In this document: positions 17,734 to 26,855 of the stretch, one piece after another
Numbering within the stretch: the first letter of the stretch is position 1
How the letters are laid out: every line of letters begins with the position of its first letter
DNA from: Sphingomonas sp. CL5.1
GTDB lineage: Bacteria; Pseudomonadota; Alphaproteobacteria; Sphingomonadales; Sphingomonadaceae
Assembly: GCF_013344685.1 (NCBI RefSeq)
Contig: NZ_CP050137.1
Span: forward strand, 1,430,001 to 1,494,000
Direction of reading: 5' to 3'
Length of the DNA stretch: 64,000 nt
The notes under the pieces: model-generated
What the model saw: only the letters and a program-made list of their open reading frames with translations
Told to the model about the DNA's origin: nothing
Databases searched by the model: none
Made by a program: the position numbers and the translations under genes

Positions 17734-18894
17734 TTAGCGCGCGCCCAGCGCCGCCCGCACGTCGGCGTTATAACGGGCGAGGCTGGTCGCCGGATCGAAC
17801 GTCGCGAACAGGCGCGGCGCGGCGGCGGCGATCACGGCGCGCATCTCGACGGTGCGCGCATCCAGATCGAGGATCGCGGCGGCGATCGCCTTCGCGTCAC
17901 GCGGCGGCACGGCGCGGCCCACGTCCAGCCCGTCGAGATAGCCGTCGATCGCGGTGCCGCGCGTGAACAGGATCGGCACGCCGGCGAACAACGCCTCGAC
18001 ATAGACCATGCCGAATGTCTCGTTGAGGCTCGGGAGCAGCAGCGCGCGATAATGCGGCAGGCGCGCGAGCAGTTCGGCATTGGGCAGCGGCCCGACCAGG
18101 GTGACCGCTTCCGCCAGTCCGCGCGCGGCGATCATCCGCTCGACGTGCGCGCGCGATTCCGCGCTGCCGCCGCCGATCAGGTCGAGCTTCAGGTCCGGCC
18201 GCTCGCGCCGCGCGAGCGCCAGCCCGTCGAGCAGCCAGCGCACGCCCTTGCGCTTCCACGTATCGAGCGCGAGGATCGCGACGAAGCGGTCGCCGGGCGG
18301 CTGCGGCGCGATCGCGGGCGCGATGTTGCGGACGATATTGGGGAGGTTGCGCTCCTTGTCCGGCTGCGCGGGCACGTAGCGGTGGAATTCCTCGCGGAAC
18401 CACGCGGAGACGAAATAGAGCCGTGCCGCCCCCGCCGCCACGCGCCGCAGCAGCGGGCGGAGCGTTGGCTTCATGCGGAACACCTTCGTCTCCACCTCGC
18501 CGCGCAGCGAGACGAACAGCGGCACGCCGAAATGGCGCGCGATCTCGCGCCCGGCCAGCCCCTCGAAGGTGAATTTGTGCGCGTGGACGAGATCGGGGCG
18601 GATGCCTTGCGCCTCCAGCAGCGCGATCGTGCGTTTCGCCGCGCGGCGCATCGCCGGCAGCAGGCCGATGCCGAGGCGCAAGCCGAAATAGGGGAAATGG
18701 AACAGCCGGAAGCCCTGCGCCGCGCATTCCACCGGGGCGGAAACGGGGCGCTCGCGGCGCTGATAGGCGATGACGACATTGTCGTAATCGCCCAGCTCGC
18801 GCACGAACCATTCGATCGCGTTGGTCGTCTTCGGCCGCTGCGGCGTGTTCACGTCGACGGCGAGGTGGAGGATGACGGGGCGGCGCTCGCTCAT
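17734..18894 (-). CDS. Glycosyltransferase family 4
   Basis: The 386-residue GT-B enzyme has an N-terminal domain (HLAVDVNTPQRPKTTNAIEW, DLVHAHKFTFEG) and a C-terminal nucleotide-sugar domain with LNETFGMVYVEALFAG, the retaining GT4 E-x7-E motif. The donor and acceptor cannot be read from sequence; it probably adds one sugar of the EPS repeat on the cytoplasmic face. ATG 18894 overlaps the stop of the WecG-type gene by 4 bases. It is third in a minus-strand operon (GT4, WecG-type, GT4). Confidence 0.88.
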   Translation of the reverse strand: MSERRPVILHLAVDVNTPQRPKTTNAIEWFVRELGDYDNVVIAYQRRERPVSAPVECAAQGFRLFHFPYFGLRLGIGLLPAMRRAAKRTIALLEAQGIRPDLVHAHKFTFEGLAGREIARHFGVPLFVSLRGEVETKVFRMKPTLRPLLRRVAAGAARLYFVSAWFREEFHRYVPAQPDKERNLPNIVRNIAPAIAPQPPGDRFVAILALDTWKRKGVRWLLDGLALARRERPDLKLDLIGGGSAESRAHVERMIAARGLAEAVTLVGPLPNAELLARLPHYRALLLPSLNETFGMVYVEALFAGVPILFTRGTAIDGYLDGLDVGRAVPPRDAKAIAAAILDLDARTVEMRAVIAAAAPRLFATFDPATSLARYNADVRAALGAR

Positions 18895-19631
18895 CGCCGC
18901 GCACGCCGCCAGCGCCATACCATCGGGAAGATCGCCGGCCCTTCGACCAGATAGCGGCGCGCGAGCCGGCGCGGGCTGGTGGCGAGCCGCCACGCCCATT
19001 CCATCCCCATCCGCTGCACCGCGCGGGGCGCGCGCGCCTGCCGCCCGACGAGGAAATCGACCGACGCGCCGATGCACAGGGCGGTGCCCCGCGCGCCCGC
19101 GATCGCGCCGATCTCGCGCGCCAGCATCTCCTGTTGCGGTGAGCCGACCGCGAGCAGGATCGCGCGCGCGCCCGCCGCCACCGCCGCGCGGGCCGCCGCC
19201 GCGCGGGCCGCCGCGTCGGTGCGCAGCCCCATCGGTGGCTGGTGATGAACGATATCGAGCGCGGGGTGGAGCGCGCGCAGCCGGACGGCATCCTCCGTCT
19301 CCCCGCCGATCAGGCACAACCGGTCGCCCGGCCGCAGCACATGCGCGAACAAAGCGGCGGTGAGATCGCTGCCCGGCACCACCGGCAGCGTCACCCCCGC
19401 CAGCCGCGCCAGCCGTGCCAGCACCCGGCTGTCGCACAGGCAGAGCGCCGCGTCGCGATAGGCCGCCGTCACTTCCGCCGGCGCATCGGCCAGCCGCACC
19501 ATATGATCGACGTTGGGGGTGACGACATAGCCATAGGCGCTGTCCGCATCGCGCGCCGCGAGCCATGCCACCGCCGCCCCGAACGGCAGCGGATCGAATT
19601 CGGTGCCGAGGAATTCGGTGCGCGCCGTCAT
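18891..19631 (-). CDS. WecG/TagA/CpsF-family glycosyltransferase (GT26)
   Basis: The 246-residue protein has the family core: VVTPNVDHMVRLAD (PN-D motif), ALCLCDSRVLARLA, LIGGETEDAVR and LLAVGSPQQEMLA. Members transfer ManNAc, ManNAcA or glucose-type residues to lipid-linked acceptors and often add the second sugar of a repeat. The Arg-rich C-terminal region (AWRLATSPRRLARRYL) is the membrane-association tail of this family. ATGA overlaps on both sides show tight coupling with the two GT4 genes. Confidence 0.88.
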   Translation of the reverse strand: MTARTEFLGTEFDPLPFGAAVAWLAARDADSAYGYVVTPNVDHMVRLADAPAEVTAAYRDAALCLCDSRVLARLARLAGVTLPVVPGSDLTAALFAHVLRPGDRLCLIGGETEDAVRLRALHPALDIVHHQPPMGLRTDAAARAAAARAAVAAGARAILLAVGSPQQEMLAREIGAIAGARGTALCIGASVDFLVGRQARAPRAVQRMGMEWAWRLATSPRRLARRYLVEGPAIFPMVWRWRRARR

Positions 19632-20809
19632 CCCGCCGCCGTCGCGAAGGCGCGCTCCAGCCGCGCGAGGTTCACCGCGTCGGAAAATTCCTCCGTGACG
19701 AAGACCCGGGCGGCATGGCCGAGCCGCTGGCGCTCGTCCGGGTCCGCGGTGAGGCGCGCGATCAGCGCGGCGATTGCCCCGGCGTCGTCGGGCGGGGCGA
19801 GCAGGCCGGTCTCGCCGTCGCTCACCAACTCGCGGATCGTCGGCAGGTCGCCCGCGATCACCGCGCGGCCGGCGGCCATCGCCTCCATCAGCACCACCGG
19901 GATGCCGTCGCGATCGTCGTTGGTCGCGGTGCGGCAGGGGAGGACGAACAGCCCGGCGGTAGCGATCGCCGCGAGGCAATCAGCATGCGGCCGCGCCCCA
20001 TCGAACGTCACCCGCCCACCGATGCCGAGCGCGGCGACCTGCGCCTCCAGCTTCGCCCGTTCCGGCCCGTCGCCGAGGATGCGCAGGATCCATCCCTCAG
20101 GCGCGGCGCGGTGGAAGGCGTCGATCAAGAGGTCGATGCCTTTCTTGGCGACCAGCCGCGCGACGATGACGATCTCGCGTCGCTCCGCCGCCACTTCCGG
20201 CGGGATCGCGACCGAGCAGCGCACCACCGGCAGCCGCTCCTCCCCGATCGTGGTGATCGAGCGGTAGAAGCCGCGATGCCAATGGCTGATGCACGACACG
20301 AAAGCCGCTTCGTCCAGCTTGAAGGCGAGCGCGGCGCGCTGCACGAACAGGTCGGCGGCGTGGCCGGTGAAGCTGAACGGCACGCCCAGCGTCCGCGCGA
20401 TATAGAGCGCGATCATCGCCGGCACGTTCGCCATATGCGCATGGACCGCGCCGATCCCGCGCCCGCGCAGCCGCCAGCCGGTCGCGATGCCGAAGCCGGC
20501 CTGCGCGACATGCTTCAGCCGACTCCTGAGCGAGGAATGGTCGGCCGTGAAGGCATCGCGGATCGCGCGCGCCGCCAGCAGCGGATGGCGCAGCAGCGCG
20601 ATCGGCAGCGCCAATGTGGTGGCGGGTGCATAGATCACCACCGCCTCGCGCGCGATCTTTGCCAGCAGCGGGTCGTCGGTAGCGAGTGGCCGATGGACGC
20701 TGGCGCCGATCACTTCCCGCCCGCGCGCGCGCAGCCCGAGCAATTCGCGATAGACGAACGTCTCCGAAAGCGTCGGCAGGCGGGCGGCGACATAGAGGAT
20801 GGCGGTCAT
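19628..20809 (-). CDS. Glycosyltransferase family 4 (WcaL-like)
   Basis: The 393-residue GT4 enzyme has the N-terminal RLPTLSETFVYRELLGLRARG feature of WcaL/AmsK-type transferases, FTGHAADLF and the donor motif DGIPVVLMEAMAAG. ATG 20809 is chosen; an in-frame ATG at 20830 would add seven residues and neither has a strong SD. It is first in the three-gene minus operon, and a 114-bp gap separates it from the divergent GT2 operon. It probably works on the lipid-linked EPS intermediate; sugar specificity is unknown. Confidence 0.86.
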   Translation of the reverse strand: MTAILYVAARLPTLSETFVYRELLGLRARGREVIGASVHRPLATDDPLLAKIAREAVVIYAPATTLALPIALLRHPLLAARAIRDAFTADHSSLRSRLKHVAQAGFGIATGWRLRGRGIGAVHAHMANVPAMIALYIARTLGVPFSFTGHAADLFVQRAALAFKLDEAAFVSCISHWHRGFYRSITTIGEERLPVVRCSVAIPPEVAAERREIVIVARLVAKKGIDLLIDAFHRAAPEGWILRILGDGPERAKLEAQVAALGIGGRVTFDGARPHADCLAAIATAGLFVLPCRTATNDDRDGIPVVLMEAMAAGRAVIAGDLPTIRELVSDGETGLLAPPDDAGAIAALIARLTADPDERQRLGHAARVFVTEEFSDAVNLARLERAFATAAG

Positions 20810-20923
20810 GGTCAGGCCGTCATTCACCATCGGACTGGGCCGTATCCCGGTGATTTCATTCGCGGGATCGCGGCCGGTGGGGATCGGTAGGGCTTTGACA
20901 AGGAAGTCCGTCCTAAGCAAGAG

Positions 20924-22033
20924 ATGCCCTTGCGCAACGGTTCCGACGCCACAGGGGGCGGCGGCGGTGGCGCAACCACAGCGGGGCGGGAAACGGGTGT
21001 GAACGGACTCGCGGTCATCATCGTCAACTATCGGACGCCGGACCTTTCGATTGCGTGCATCGCCGCGCTGGAGGAGGCGCGGCGGGCCTTTCCCGGCCTG
21101 CGCGTGGTGGCGGTGGACGGCGGATCGGGTGACGGATCGGCCGCGCGCATCGCCGAGGCAATCGCCACCAACGGCTGGAGCGAATGGGTGACGCCGCTGC
21201 CGCTCGAGGTGAACGGCGGCTTCGCCTTCGCCAACAATCAGGCGATCGCGCTGCTGGCGGAAGGCGGCGAGATGCCCGAGGCGATCGCGCTGATCAACCC
21301 CGACGCACGCGTCCGCCCCGGCGCGCTGGAGGCGATGGCCGACCTGCTCGATCGCGAGCCGCGCGCCGGCGCGGTGGGGGCGCTGCTGACGCATGAGGAC
21401 GGGCGGCCACAATCGTCGGCGTTCCGGTTTCCGTCGATCCGGGGCGAATTCTGCCGAGGCGCGCGCACCCGCGCGATCGAGCGGCTGCTGCGCGTGCCGC
21501 CGACCAGCATCCAGGCCGCGCAGGCCGTGGAAGTGCCGTGGGTGACCGGCGCGGCGGTGATGTTGCGCACGGCCGCGCTGCGGCAGACCGGCCTGTTCGA
21601 TGACGGCTTCTTCCTCTATTTCGAGGAGACGGACCTCATGCGGCGGCTGCGCCGGGCCGGCTGGGCGGTCTGGCACGAGCCGGCGGCGCGGGTTGTCCAT
21701 GCCGGCGGCGCGGCGACGCAAATCCGCGATCCGGGCACCGGGTTGCCGCATGCGAAGCGGATGCCGCGCTATTGGTATGAATCGCATCGCCGCTATTTCG
21801 CGCTGGCCGGTGGCTCGGGCGCGGCGATCGCGGCCGGGCTGGCTTTTTTCGCCGGTCATGCGATCTGGCGCGCGCGCCGCCTTGTCTCGCCGCGCCTCAA
21901 CGGCGGTGCGCATCGCAGCGCGCGCGATCTTCTCGCTTATGGCTGGTGGCCTAGCCGCCGCGACGTGACGCCTTCCGCGCCGCCGCTCGGCCCGGCGCGC
22001 CATGTCGCGCCATCATGGATGGATGCGCCATGA
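20924..22033 (+). CDS. Glycosyltransferase family 2 (rhamnosyltransferase-like)
   Basis: The 369-residue inverting GT-A enzyme has AVIIVNYRTPDL, the acidic DGGSGDGS, NGGFAFANNQA, the NPDARV metal motif and DDGFFLYFEETDLMRRLRRA, the ED-xR region of WbbL-type rhamnosyltransferases. An Ala/Gly-rich stretch of about 25 residues precedes the catalytic start, so GTG 20999 (VNGLAVIIV) may be the true start. It is first of a five-gene plus-strand operon, overlapping the next gene by ATGA. Confidence 0.85.
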   Translation: MPLRNGSDATGGGGGGATTAGRETGVNGLAVIIVNYRTPDLSIACIAALEEARRAFPGLRVVAVDGGSGDGSAARIAEAIATNGWSEWVTPLPLEVNGGFAFANNQAIALLAEGGEMPEAIALINPDARVRPGALEAMADLLDREPRAGAVGALLTHEDGRPQSSAFRFPSIRGEFCRGARTRAIERLLRVPPTSIQAAQAVEVPWVTGAAVMLRTAALRQTGLFDDGFFLYFEETDLMRRLRRAGWAVWHEPAARVVHAGGAATQIRDPGTGLPHAKRMPRYWYESHRRYFALAGGSGAAIAAGLAFFAGHAIWRARRLVSPRLNGGAHRSARDLLAYGWWPSRRDVTPSAPPLGPARHVAPSWMDAP

Positions 22034-23037
22034 GCGCGGCGCTGGGCATCGTGGTGATCGGCCGCAACGAAGGCGAGCGGCTGGTGCGCTGTCTGGCGTC
22101 GATCGGGCGGGATCATCCCGTTGTCTATGTCGATTCCGGCTCGACCGACGACAGCGTGGTGACGGCGACGCGCGCGGGAGCACGAATAGTGGCGCTGGAC
22201 ATGTCGACCCCGTTCACCGCCGCGCGGGCGCGCAACGCCGGGCGCGCCGCGCTGGGCGGACAGGTGACGTTGGTGCAGTTCGTCGACGGTGATTGCACGC
22301 TCGATCCGGCGTGGCTCGACCATGCCCAGGCAGCGCTGGCGGCGGATGGCGGGCTGGCGGCGGTCTTCGGCCGACGGCGCGAGATCCGGCCGGAGGCGAG
22401 CCGCTACAACTGGCTGTGTGATGTCGAATGGGCCGTGCCGCCAGGCGAGGTGCGCTATTGCGGCGGCGACGTGATGATCCGTGCCGACGCATTGGACGCG
22501 GCGGGCGGCTATCCGGACGAGATGATCGCGGGCGAGGAGCCCGACCTGTCGATCCGCATGCGCGCGTCGGGATGGCGAATCGCCTGCCTGCCTTATGAGA
22601 TGACCCGACACGACGCGGCGATCACGCGCTTCGGCCAATGGTGGCGGCGGGCGGTGCGCTCCGGCCATGCCTATGCCGAGCTTGCCGCGCGCCATCGCGG
22701 ATCGCCGTTGCAGGATTACGGCCACCGACTGCGCGGGGTGCTGTTCTGGGGCGGGCTGCTGCCGGTGGCGGCTTTTGTCCTGCTGCTGTCCGGGGCGATC
22801 CTGCGTCAATCGTTCGTGGCGCTGTGCGGTTGCGCCGTGCTGATGTTGCCCGTGCTCCAGTTTGTCCGCATCACGCGGCGGGAACGGTCGCGGCGGCCGA
22901 TGCGCGAGGCGCTGACGATCGCCGCTTTCCTGATGCTCGCCAAGCCGGCGCAGACGCTGGGAGCGTTGCGCTACGCGATCGGGCGTATCGGCGGGCGTGG
23001 CGCGCGGATCATCGAATATAAGGGAGCGGCGGCATGA
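22030..23037 (+). CDS. Membrane-associated glycosyltransferase family 2
   Basis: The 335-residue GT2 enzyme has VVIGRNEGERLVRCL, VYVDSGSTDDS and the DXD-type QFVDGDCTLD. The acceptor motif is EEPDLSIRMRASGW. Two or three C-terminal membrane helices follow (FWGGLLPVAAFVLLLSG, FVALCGCAVLMLPVL). ATG 22030 overlaps the previous stop. Such enzymes act at the inner face of the membrane on lipid-linked intermediates. Overlap with the acetyltransferase gene follows. Confidence 0.86.
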   Translation: MSAALGIVVIGRNEGERLVRCLASIGRDHPVVYVDSGSTDDSVVTATRAGARIVALDMSTPFTAARARNAGRAALGGQVTLVQFVDGDCTLDPAWLDHAQAALAADGGLAAVFGRRREIRPEASRYNWLCDVEWAVPPGEVRYCGGDVMIRADALDAAGGYPDEMIAGEEPDLSIRMRASGWRIACLPYEMTRHDAAITRFGQWWRRAVRSGHAYAELAARHRGSPLQDYGHRLRGVLFWGGLLPVAAFVLLLSGAILRQSFVALCGCAVLMLPVLQFVRITRRERSRRPMREALTIAAFLMLAKPAQTLGALRYAIGRIGGRGARIIEYKGAAA

Positions 23038-23576
23038 GCGGGCTGTGGCGGCGGATCGCCGATGACTGGCGGGCGCATGGCCGCGACTGGACCAAACCCG
23101 GCTTCCGCGCCGTGGCGGTGCATCGCTTCGGCGTGTGGCGGATGGGGATCAAGCCGAAGCTGCTGCGCGTGCCGTTCACGCTGATCTACCGCTGGCTTTT
23201 CCGGCGATGTCGCAACGTCTACGGTATCGAGCTGCCCTATACGGTCGCGCTTGGGCGCGGCGTGATCGTCGAACATCAGGGTGGTATCGTCGTCCACGGG
23301 GGATGCCGGATCGGCGACAATTGCATCATCCGCCAGAATTGCACTCTGGGCATCCGGCGGATGGATGATCTCACCGGCGCTCCCGTGCTGGAGGACGGCG
23401 TGGAACTGGGCGCGGGCGCCGTGGTCATCGGCCGCGTCACCCTGGGCCGAGGTGCCCGGGTCGGCGCCAATGCGGTGGTGCTGGACGACGTGCCGCCGGG
23501 CGCGACCGTGTGGGGAATCCCCGCAGGGCCGGGCGGCGTTCGTCGTGAACGATGCACCGATAGCCCCAAAGAGTGA
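23034..23576 (+). CDS. Hexapeptide-repeat O-acetyltransferase (CysE-like fold)
   Basis: The 180-residue left-handed beta-helix acyltransferase is related to serine acetyltransferase. Hexapeptide turns are visible (VIVEHQGGIVVHGGCRIGDN, VLEDGVELGAGAVVIG, VTLGRGARVGANAVVL) with the PGATVWGIPAGP end. The His-containing EHQGGIVVHGG fits the active site. Next to glycosyltransferases it most likely acetylates a sugar or sugar nucleotide of the EPS rather than serine. ATGA overlap with the GT2 gene; 95 bases precede the next start. Confidence 0.85.
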   Translation: MSGLWRRIADDWRAHGRDWTKPGFRAVAVHRFGVWRMGIKPKLLRVPFTLIYRWLFRRCRNVYGIELPYTVALGRGVIVEHQGGIVVHGGCRIGDNCIIRQNCTLGIRRMDDLTGAPVLEDGVELGAGAVVIGRVTLGRGARVGANAVVLDDVPPGATVWGIPAGPGGVRRERCTDSPKE

Positions 23577-23671
23577 TGGAATCGGGACAGATAGCGCATG
23601 TTGCGACGCAAAAAGAAATCGACAGTCGTGGCGGGCGGGAGCATCACGGTCCGCGCCCGGGGAGCAAGGCG

Positions 23672-24919
23672 GTGAAACTGGTGCGTAAGATCGTCATCGT
23701 CACGCCGAACATCTCCGAACAGATGGGCGGCGAGGCGATCAAGGCCTATCAATTCCTTCGGCACCTGCATCTGTCGGGTGCGGACGTGACCGTCATCACC
23801 CATCGGCGCAGCGCGCCGGTGCTGGAGAATGATTTCCCCGACGTGGACGTGCGCATCGTCGAGGATTCGCTCGATCAGGTCGCGGTGTGGAACAGTGTCG
23901 CATTGCGGCCGATTATCGCCAGCTTCTTCTTCTTCTACGCACGGCGCGTGGTGAAGGAGATACTGGCCCGCCACCCGGACGCGGTGTTCCATTATCTCTG
24001 CCCGGTCTCGCCGATCCTGCCGCGCTTTCCGGTGAAGGCGGCGACCAATGTGCTCGGCCCGCTCACCGGCAACATCTACTATCCGCCGGCCTTCCGCGAC
24101 GCGGAGCCGGCGAAGGACAAGTTCCGCCGCAGCTTCCATTATCTCGCGCAGCGCCTGTCGCGCGCGCTGGTCGGCGACAAGAAGGTGTTCTGGCGCGTGC
24201 TGGTCTCGGGCGGGGAGCGCACGCGCCGCTCGCTGTCCTGGGCCGGTTGCGCGGACGACGCGATGCAGGACGTGATCGATTCGGGCATCTCCGACGAATT
24301 CGATGCGCATCCGCTGATCCGCCACGAGGGCGTCAACACCCGTTTCATGACCAGCGGCCGACTCGTGCCGCACAAGGGCGTGCAATTGACGATCGAGGCG
24401 CTGCAACACGTGACGAAGCCGATCGTGTTCGACGTCTATGGCGACGGTTATTACGGGCCGGAACTGAAGGCGCTGGCCGAGCGGCTGGGCGTGGCGGACA
24501 AGGTGCGCTTCCTCGGCTGGATGGAGAGCCACGACGCGCTGATCGCGCGGATGGCGGACTATCGCGGCTATATGGTGCCCAGCCTCGCCGAGGCGAACGG
24601 CATCGTCGTGCAGGAGGCGATGATGGCCGGGCTGCCGGCGGTGTGCCTGAAATGGGGCGGTCCGGCGATGCTGGCCAACGATCAGGAGGCGGTGCTGATC
24701 GAGCCGCGCTCGCGCGATTATGTGGTGCGCGAGCTTGCCGCGGCGATGGATGCGCTGGCCGGGGATCCAGTGCGCGCCAACGCGATCGCCGCCAACGCCC
24801 GCCGTGTTGCGGAACGGCGCTTCACCTGGGACGATGTGGTCAGGGAATGGCAGCGCGCCTATGATCTGCTCGGCGCATCCGCGCCGGTGGAGCGGATCGC
24901 GCGCGAGGCGAGGGCGTGA
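23672..24919 (+). CDS. Glycosyltransferase family 4
   Basis: The 415-residue enzyme starts VKLVRKIVIVTPNISEQMGG. I chose GTG 23672 because GGGGAG lies 7 bases upstream; the frame stays open to 23573, overlapping the acetyltransferase stop, but those 33 codons look non-coding. The C-terminal domain has LVPHKGVQLTIEALQ, VYGDGYYGPELKALA and EANGIVVQEAMMAG (GT4 E-x7-E). It sits inside the GT2/acetyltransferase/methyltransferase operon and presumably adds an EPS sugar. Confidence 0.82.
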   Translation: MKLVRKIVIVTPNISEQMGGEAIKAYQFLRHLHLSGADVTVITHRRSAPVLENDFPDVDVRIVEDSLDQVAVWNSVALRPIIASFFFFYARRVVKEILARHPDAVFHYLCPVSPILPRFPVKAATNVLGPLTGNIYYPPAFRDAEPAKDKFRRSFHYLAQRLSRALVGDKKVFWRVLVSGGERTRRSLSWAGCADDAMQDVIDSGISDEFDAHPLIRHEGVNTRFMTSGRLVPHKGVQLTIEALQHVTKPIVFDVYGDGYYGPELKALAERLGVADKVRFLGWMESHDALIARMADYRGYMVPSLAEANGIVVQEAMMAGLPAVCLKWGGPAMLANDQEAVLIEPRSRDYVVRELAAAMDALAGDPVRANAIAANARRVAERRFTWDDVVREWQRAYDLLGASAPVERIAREARA

Positions 24920-24939
24920 TGCGAGGAGCTGGAGCAAAC

Positions 24940-25809
24940 ATGGGGGGCGACAAGCTTATGGATGCGGATCGGGTCGTCGATGAAGTGCTCGCCGAGTTGG
25001 CGAATGTCGATTTGGCAATAACGGAGGAATCCGCCGGCGCGCCTTCCGACTATCTCCGTGAGCACCGGCACGAATATGTGCGCACCGTGTACGATATCCT
25101 GAAAACGCGTCCGCCGTCGCAAGGGCCGGTGCGCGTTCTGGAAATCGGTGCTTTTTTCGGCGCCGTGTGCGTCGCGCTCAGTCGACTGGGTTATCAGGTG
25201 ACGGCGGGTGACATCCCTGAATATATCGAAATGCCGCAGCAGGTCGCGCGTTACGCGCGGCACGGCGTAAAGACGCAAGGTATCCGGCTGGAGGAATTTA
25301 TCCTGCCGTTCGCGGATGAAAGCTTTGACGTGGTGGTGATGTGCGAGGTGCTCGAACACCTCAATTTCAATCCACTGCCGCTTATCAAGGAGATCAACCG
25401 CATCCTCGTGCCGGGCGGGCTGTTCTACCTGTCATTGCCCAATTACGCACGGATGAAGAATCGCGTAAACATCCTGCGCGGAAAAGCGGCGGGCATCACG
25501 GTCGACGAATTCTTCGCGCAGCTCGATCCGAAGAACGCGCTGATCGCCAATGGCCACTGGCGCGAATATACGATGCCCGAGGTGCGCACGATGCTCGAGC
25601 AGCTCGGTTTCCGGCTCCAGGATCATTATTATTTCTCTTATGGCGAGACGATTCCGGGCGGATCGCTCAAAAAGCGGCTCGGCAAGCTGTTCTATCGCAC
25701 TTTTCCGACCTTCAAGGAAAATCAGACGGCGCTGGCGATCCGCGAGCGGCGCACGGATATCAGGTTCGATATTCCGTCCACCGTGCACAAGGAATTGCGC
25801 GCGCTCTGA
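24940..25809 (+). CDS. SAM-dependent methyltransferase (class I, possible sugar methylase)
   Basis: The 289-residue protein has motif I VLEIGAFFGAVCVALSRLGY, post-I TAGDIPEY, DVVVMCEVLEHL and a post-core LVPGGLFYLSLPN. The C-terminal part is not recognised. ATG 24940 is preceded by GGAG at 5 bases; GTG 24916 or ATG 24919 would overlap the GT4 stop. In this context it may O-methylate a sugar of the repeat or cap a chain. It is last in its operon; 17 bases separate its stop from the convergent acyltransferase. Confidence 0.82.
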   Translation: MGGDKLMDADRVVDEVLAELANVDLAITEESAGAPSDYLREHRHEYVRTVYDILKTRPPSQGPVRVLEIGAFFGAVCVALSRLGYQVTAGDIPEYIEMPQQVARYARHGVKTQGIRLEEFILPFADESFDVVVMCEVLEHLNFNPLPLIKEINRILVPGGLFYLSLPNYARMKNRVNILRGKAAGITVDEFFAQLDPKNALIANGHWREYTMPEVRTMLEQLGFRLQDHYYFSYGETIPGGSLKKRLGKLFYRTFPTFKENQTALAIRERRTDIRFDIPSTVHKELRAL

Positions 25810-25826
25810 AACGAGGGACGCAGGCG

Positions 25827-26855
25827 TCATTCGCTTACGAGCGTCAGGTGTTTCGCACGGCGCGCCTTGGCCACGCGATGGCTCCAGTCGATGAAACGCT
25901 TCTCGAAGTGGAAGGTCGACCAATGCGCGAGTGCGAAGGTGATCGCGAAGCAGAGTGGGCGCTTGGCGTATTTCTCCACCCCATGACCCGCGCCGAGCCA
26001 TCCGAACAAGGTGAAGTGATGGACGATGTAGAGCGCATAGGAGATTTGCGCGATATAGCCGGCCGCGCGCGATTCCAGCAAAGGGGATAGCGCATGGATC
26101 GGACGCATCACGGTAATGCCCACCATCGTTGCCGCGAGATAAGGGCGAAGGTAGTTCAGCCACGGCAACTCGGGGCGGGAGGATAGAAGGAAGAGCGCCA
26201 CGGTCAGCCAGAAGGGCACGCGCGCGAGCCAATGCGGTGCGCGATCGCCGAAGCTGCCGTGGATAATCAGCGCGAGGATGCCGCCCGCGAGGATCTCATC
26301 GACGCGGAACCATGTGACGATGGAGACGTCGGTTCCGGTGGCGATGCGCGCGCCGGTAACGACCAACGCGCCCAACGGCACCAGCATCAGCCCTCGCCTT
26401 CCCAGCGCGGCGACGGTCAGGGCGATCGCCACGTAGAATTGCATCTCGACGCACAGGCTCCAATAGTGCGACGACCAATTGTCGAGCCAGAAGGGCGGCA
26501 GGTTGGCGTAGAACAGGAAATTGGCCAGCCAGACCGACGTGGGCTGTCCTTTGACAAGGAAGGAGATCGCCAGCACCGTCCAGGCAAGCGGCAGGATGCG
26601 GGCGAAGCGGCGGACGAGAAAGGATATCACATCGTCATCGCGCAGCAGGATGCTGACGATCAGGAAGCCGGAAAGGGTGAAGAAGATCGCCATGCCATTG
26701 GCGGCGATTGGCCCGTTCATCGCCCAGCGCGCCGGCCCAAGCGGCAACATGTGCGCGGCCATCACCGACAGGATGCTGATCGCGCGCCAGCCGTCGAGCA
26801 TCTTCAGCCGGCGATGCACTGTTTCTCCGGCGGCCCCGGTCGGATCAGCGGACAT
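25827..26855 (-). CDS. Acyltransferase 3 (OafA-like) membrane protein
   Basis: The 342-residue protein has about ten membrane helices. It begins with the family signature LDGWRAISILSVMAAHM (catalytic His), then FFTLSGFLIVSILL, RRFARILPLAWTV and SLCVEMQFYVAIAL. Such proteins O-acylate surface sugars, usually from acetyl-CoA. It is last of four minus-strand genes (glycosylphosphotransferase, then three acyltransferases) and overlaps the preceding one by 11 bases. Confidence 0.86.
   Translation of the reverse strand: MSADPTGAAGETVHRRLKMLDGWRAISILSVMAAHMLPLGPARWAMNGPIAANGMAIFFTLSGFLIVSILLRDDDVISFLVRRFARILPLAWTVLAISFLVKGQPTSVWLANFLFYANLPPFWLDNWSSHYWSLCVEMQFYVAIALTVAALGRRGLMLVPLGALVVTGARIATGTDVSIVTWFRVDEILAGGILALIIHGSFGDRAPHWLARVPFWLTVALFLLSSRPELPWLNYLRPYLAATMVGITVMRPIHALSPLLESRAAGYIAQISYALYIVHHFTLFGWLGAGHGVEKYAKRPLCFAITFALAHWSTFHFEKRFIDWSHRVAKARRAKHLTLVSE

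Noticed and set aside
18895..19566. N-terminal extension of the GT4 gene at 17734-18894
   Set aside because: This in-frame stretch overlaps the WecG-type gene and is low complexity; ATG 18894 gives a normal GT4 N-terminus.
23573..23671. N-terminal extension of the GT4 gene beginning at 23672
   Set aside because: The 33 codons lack GT-like sequence, and a strong SD precedes GTG 23672.
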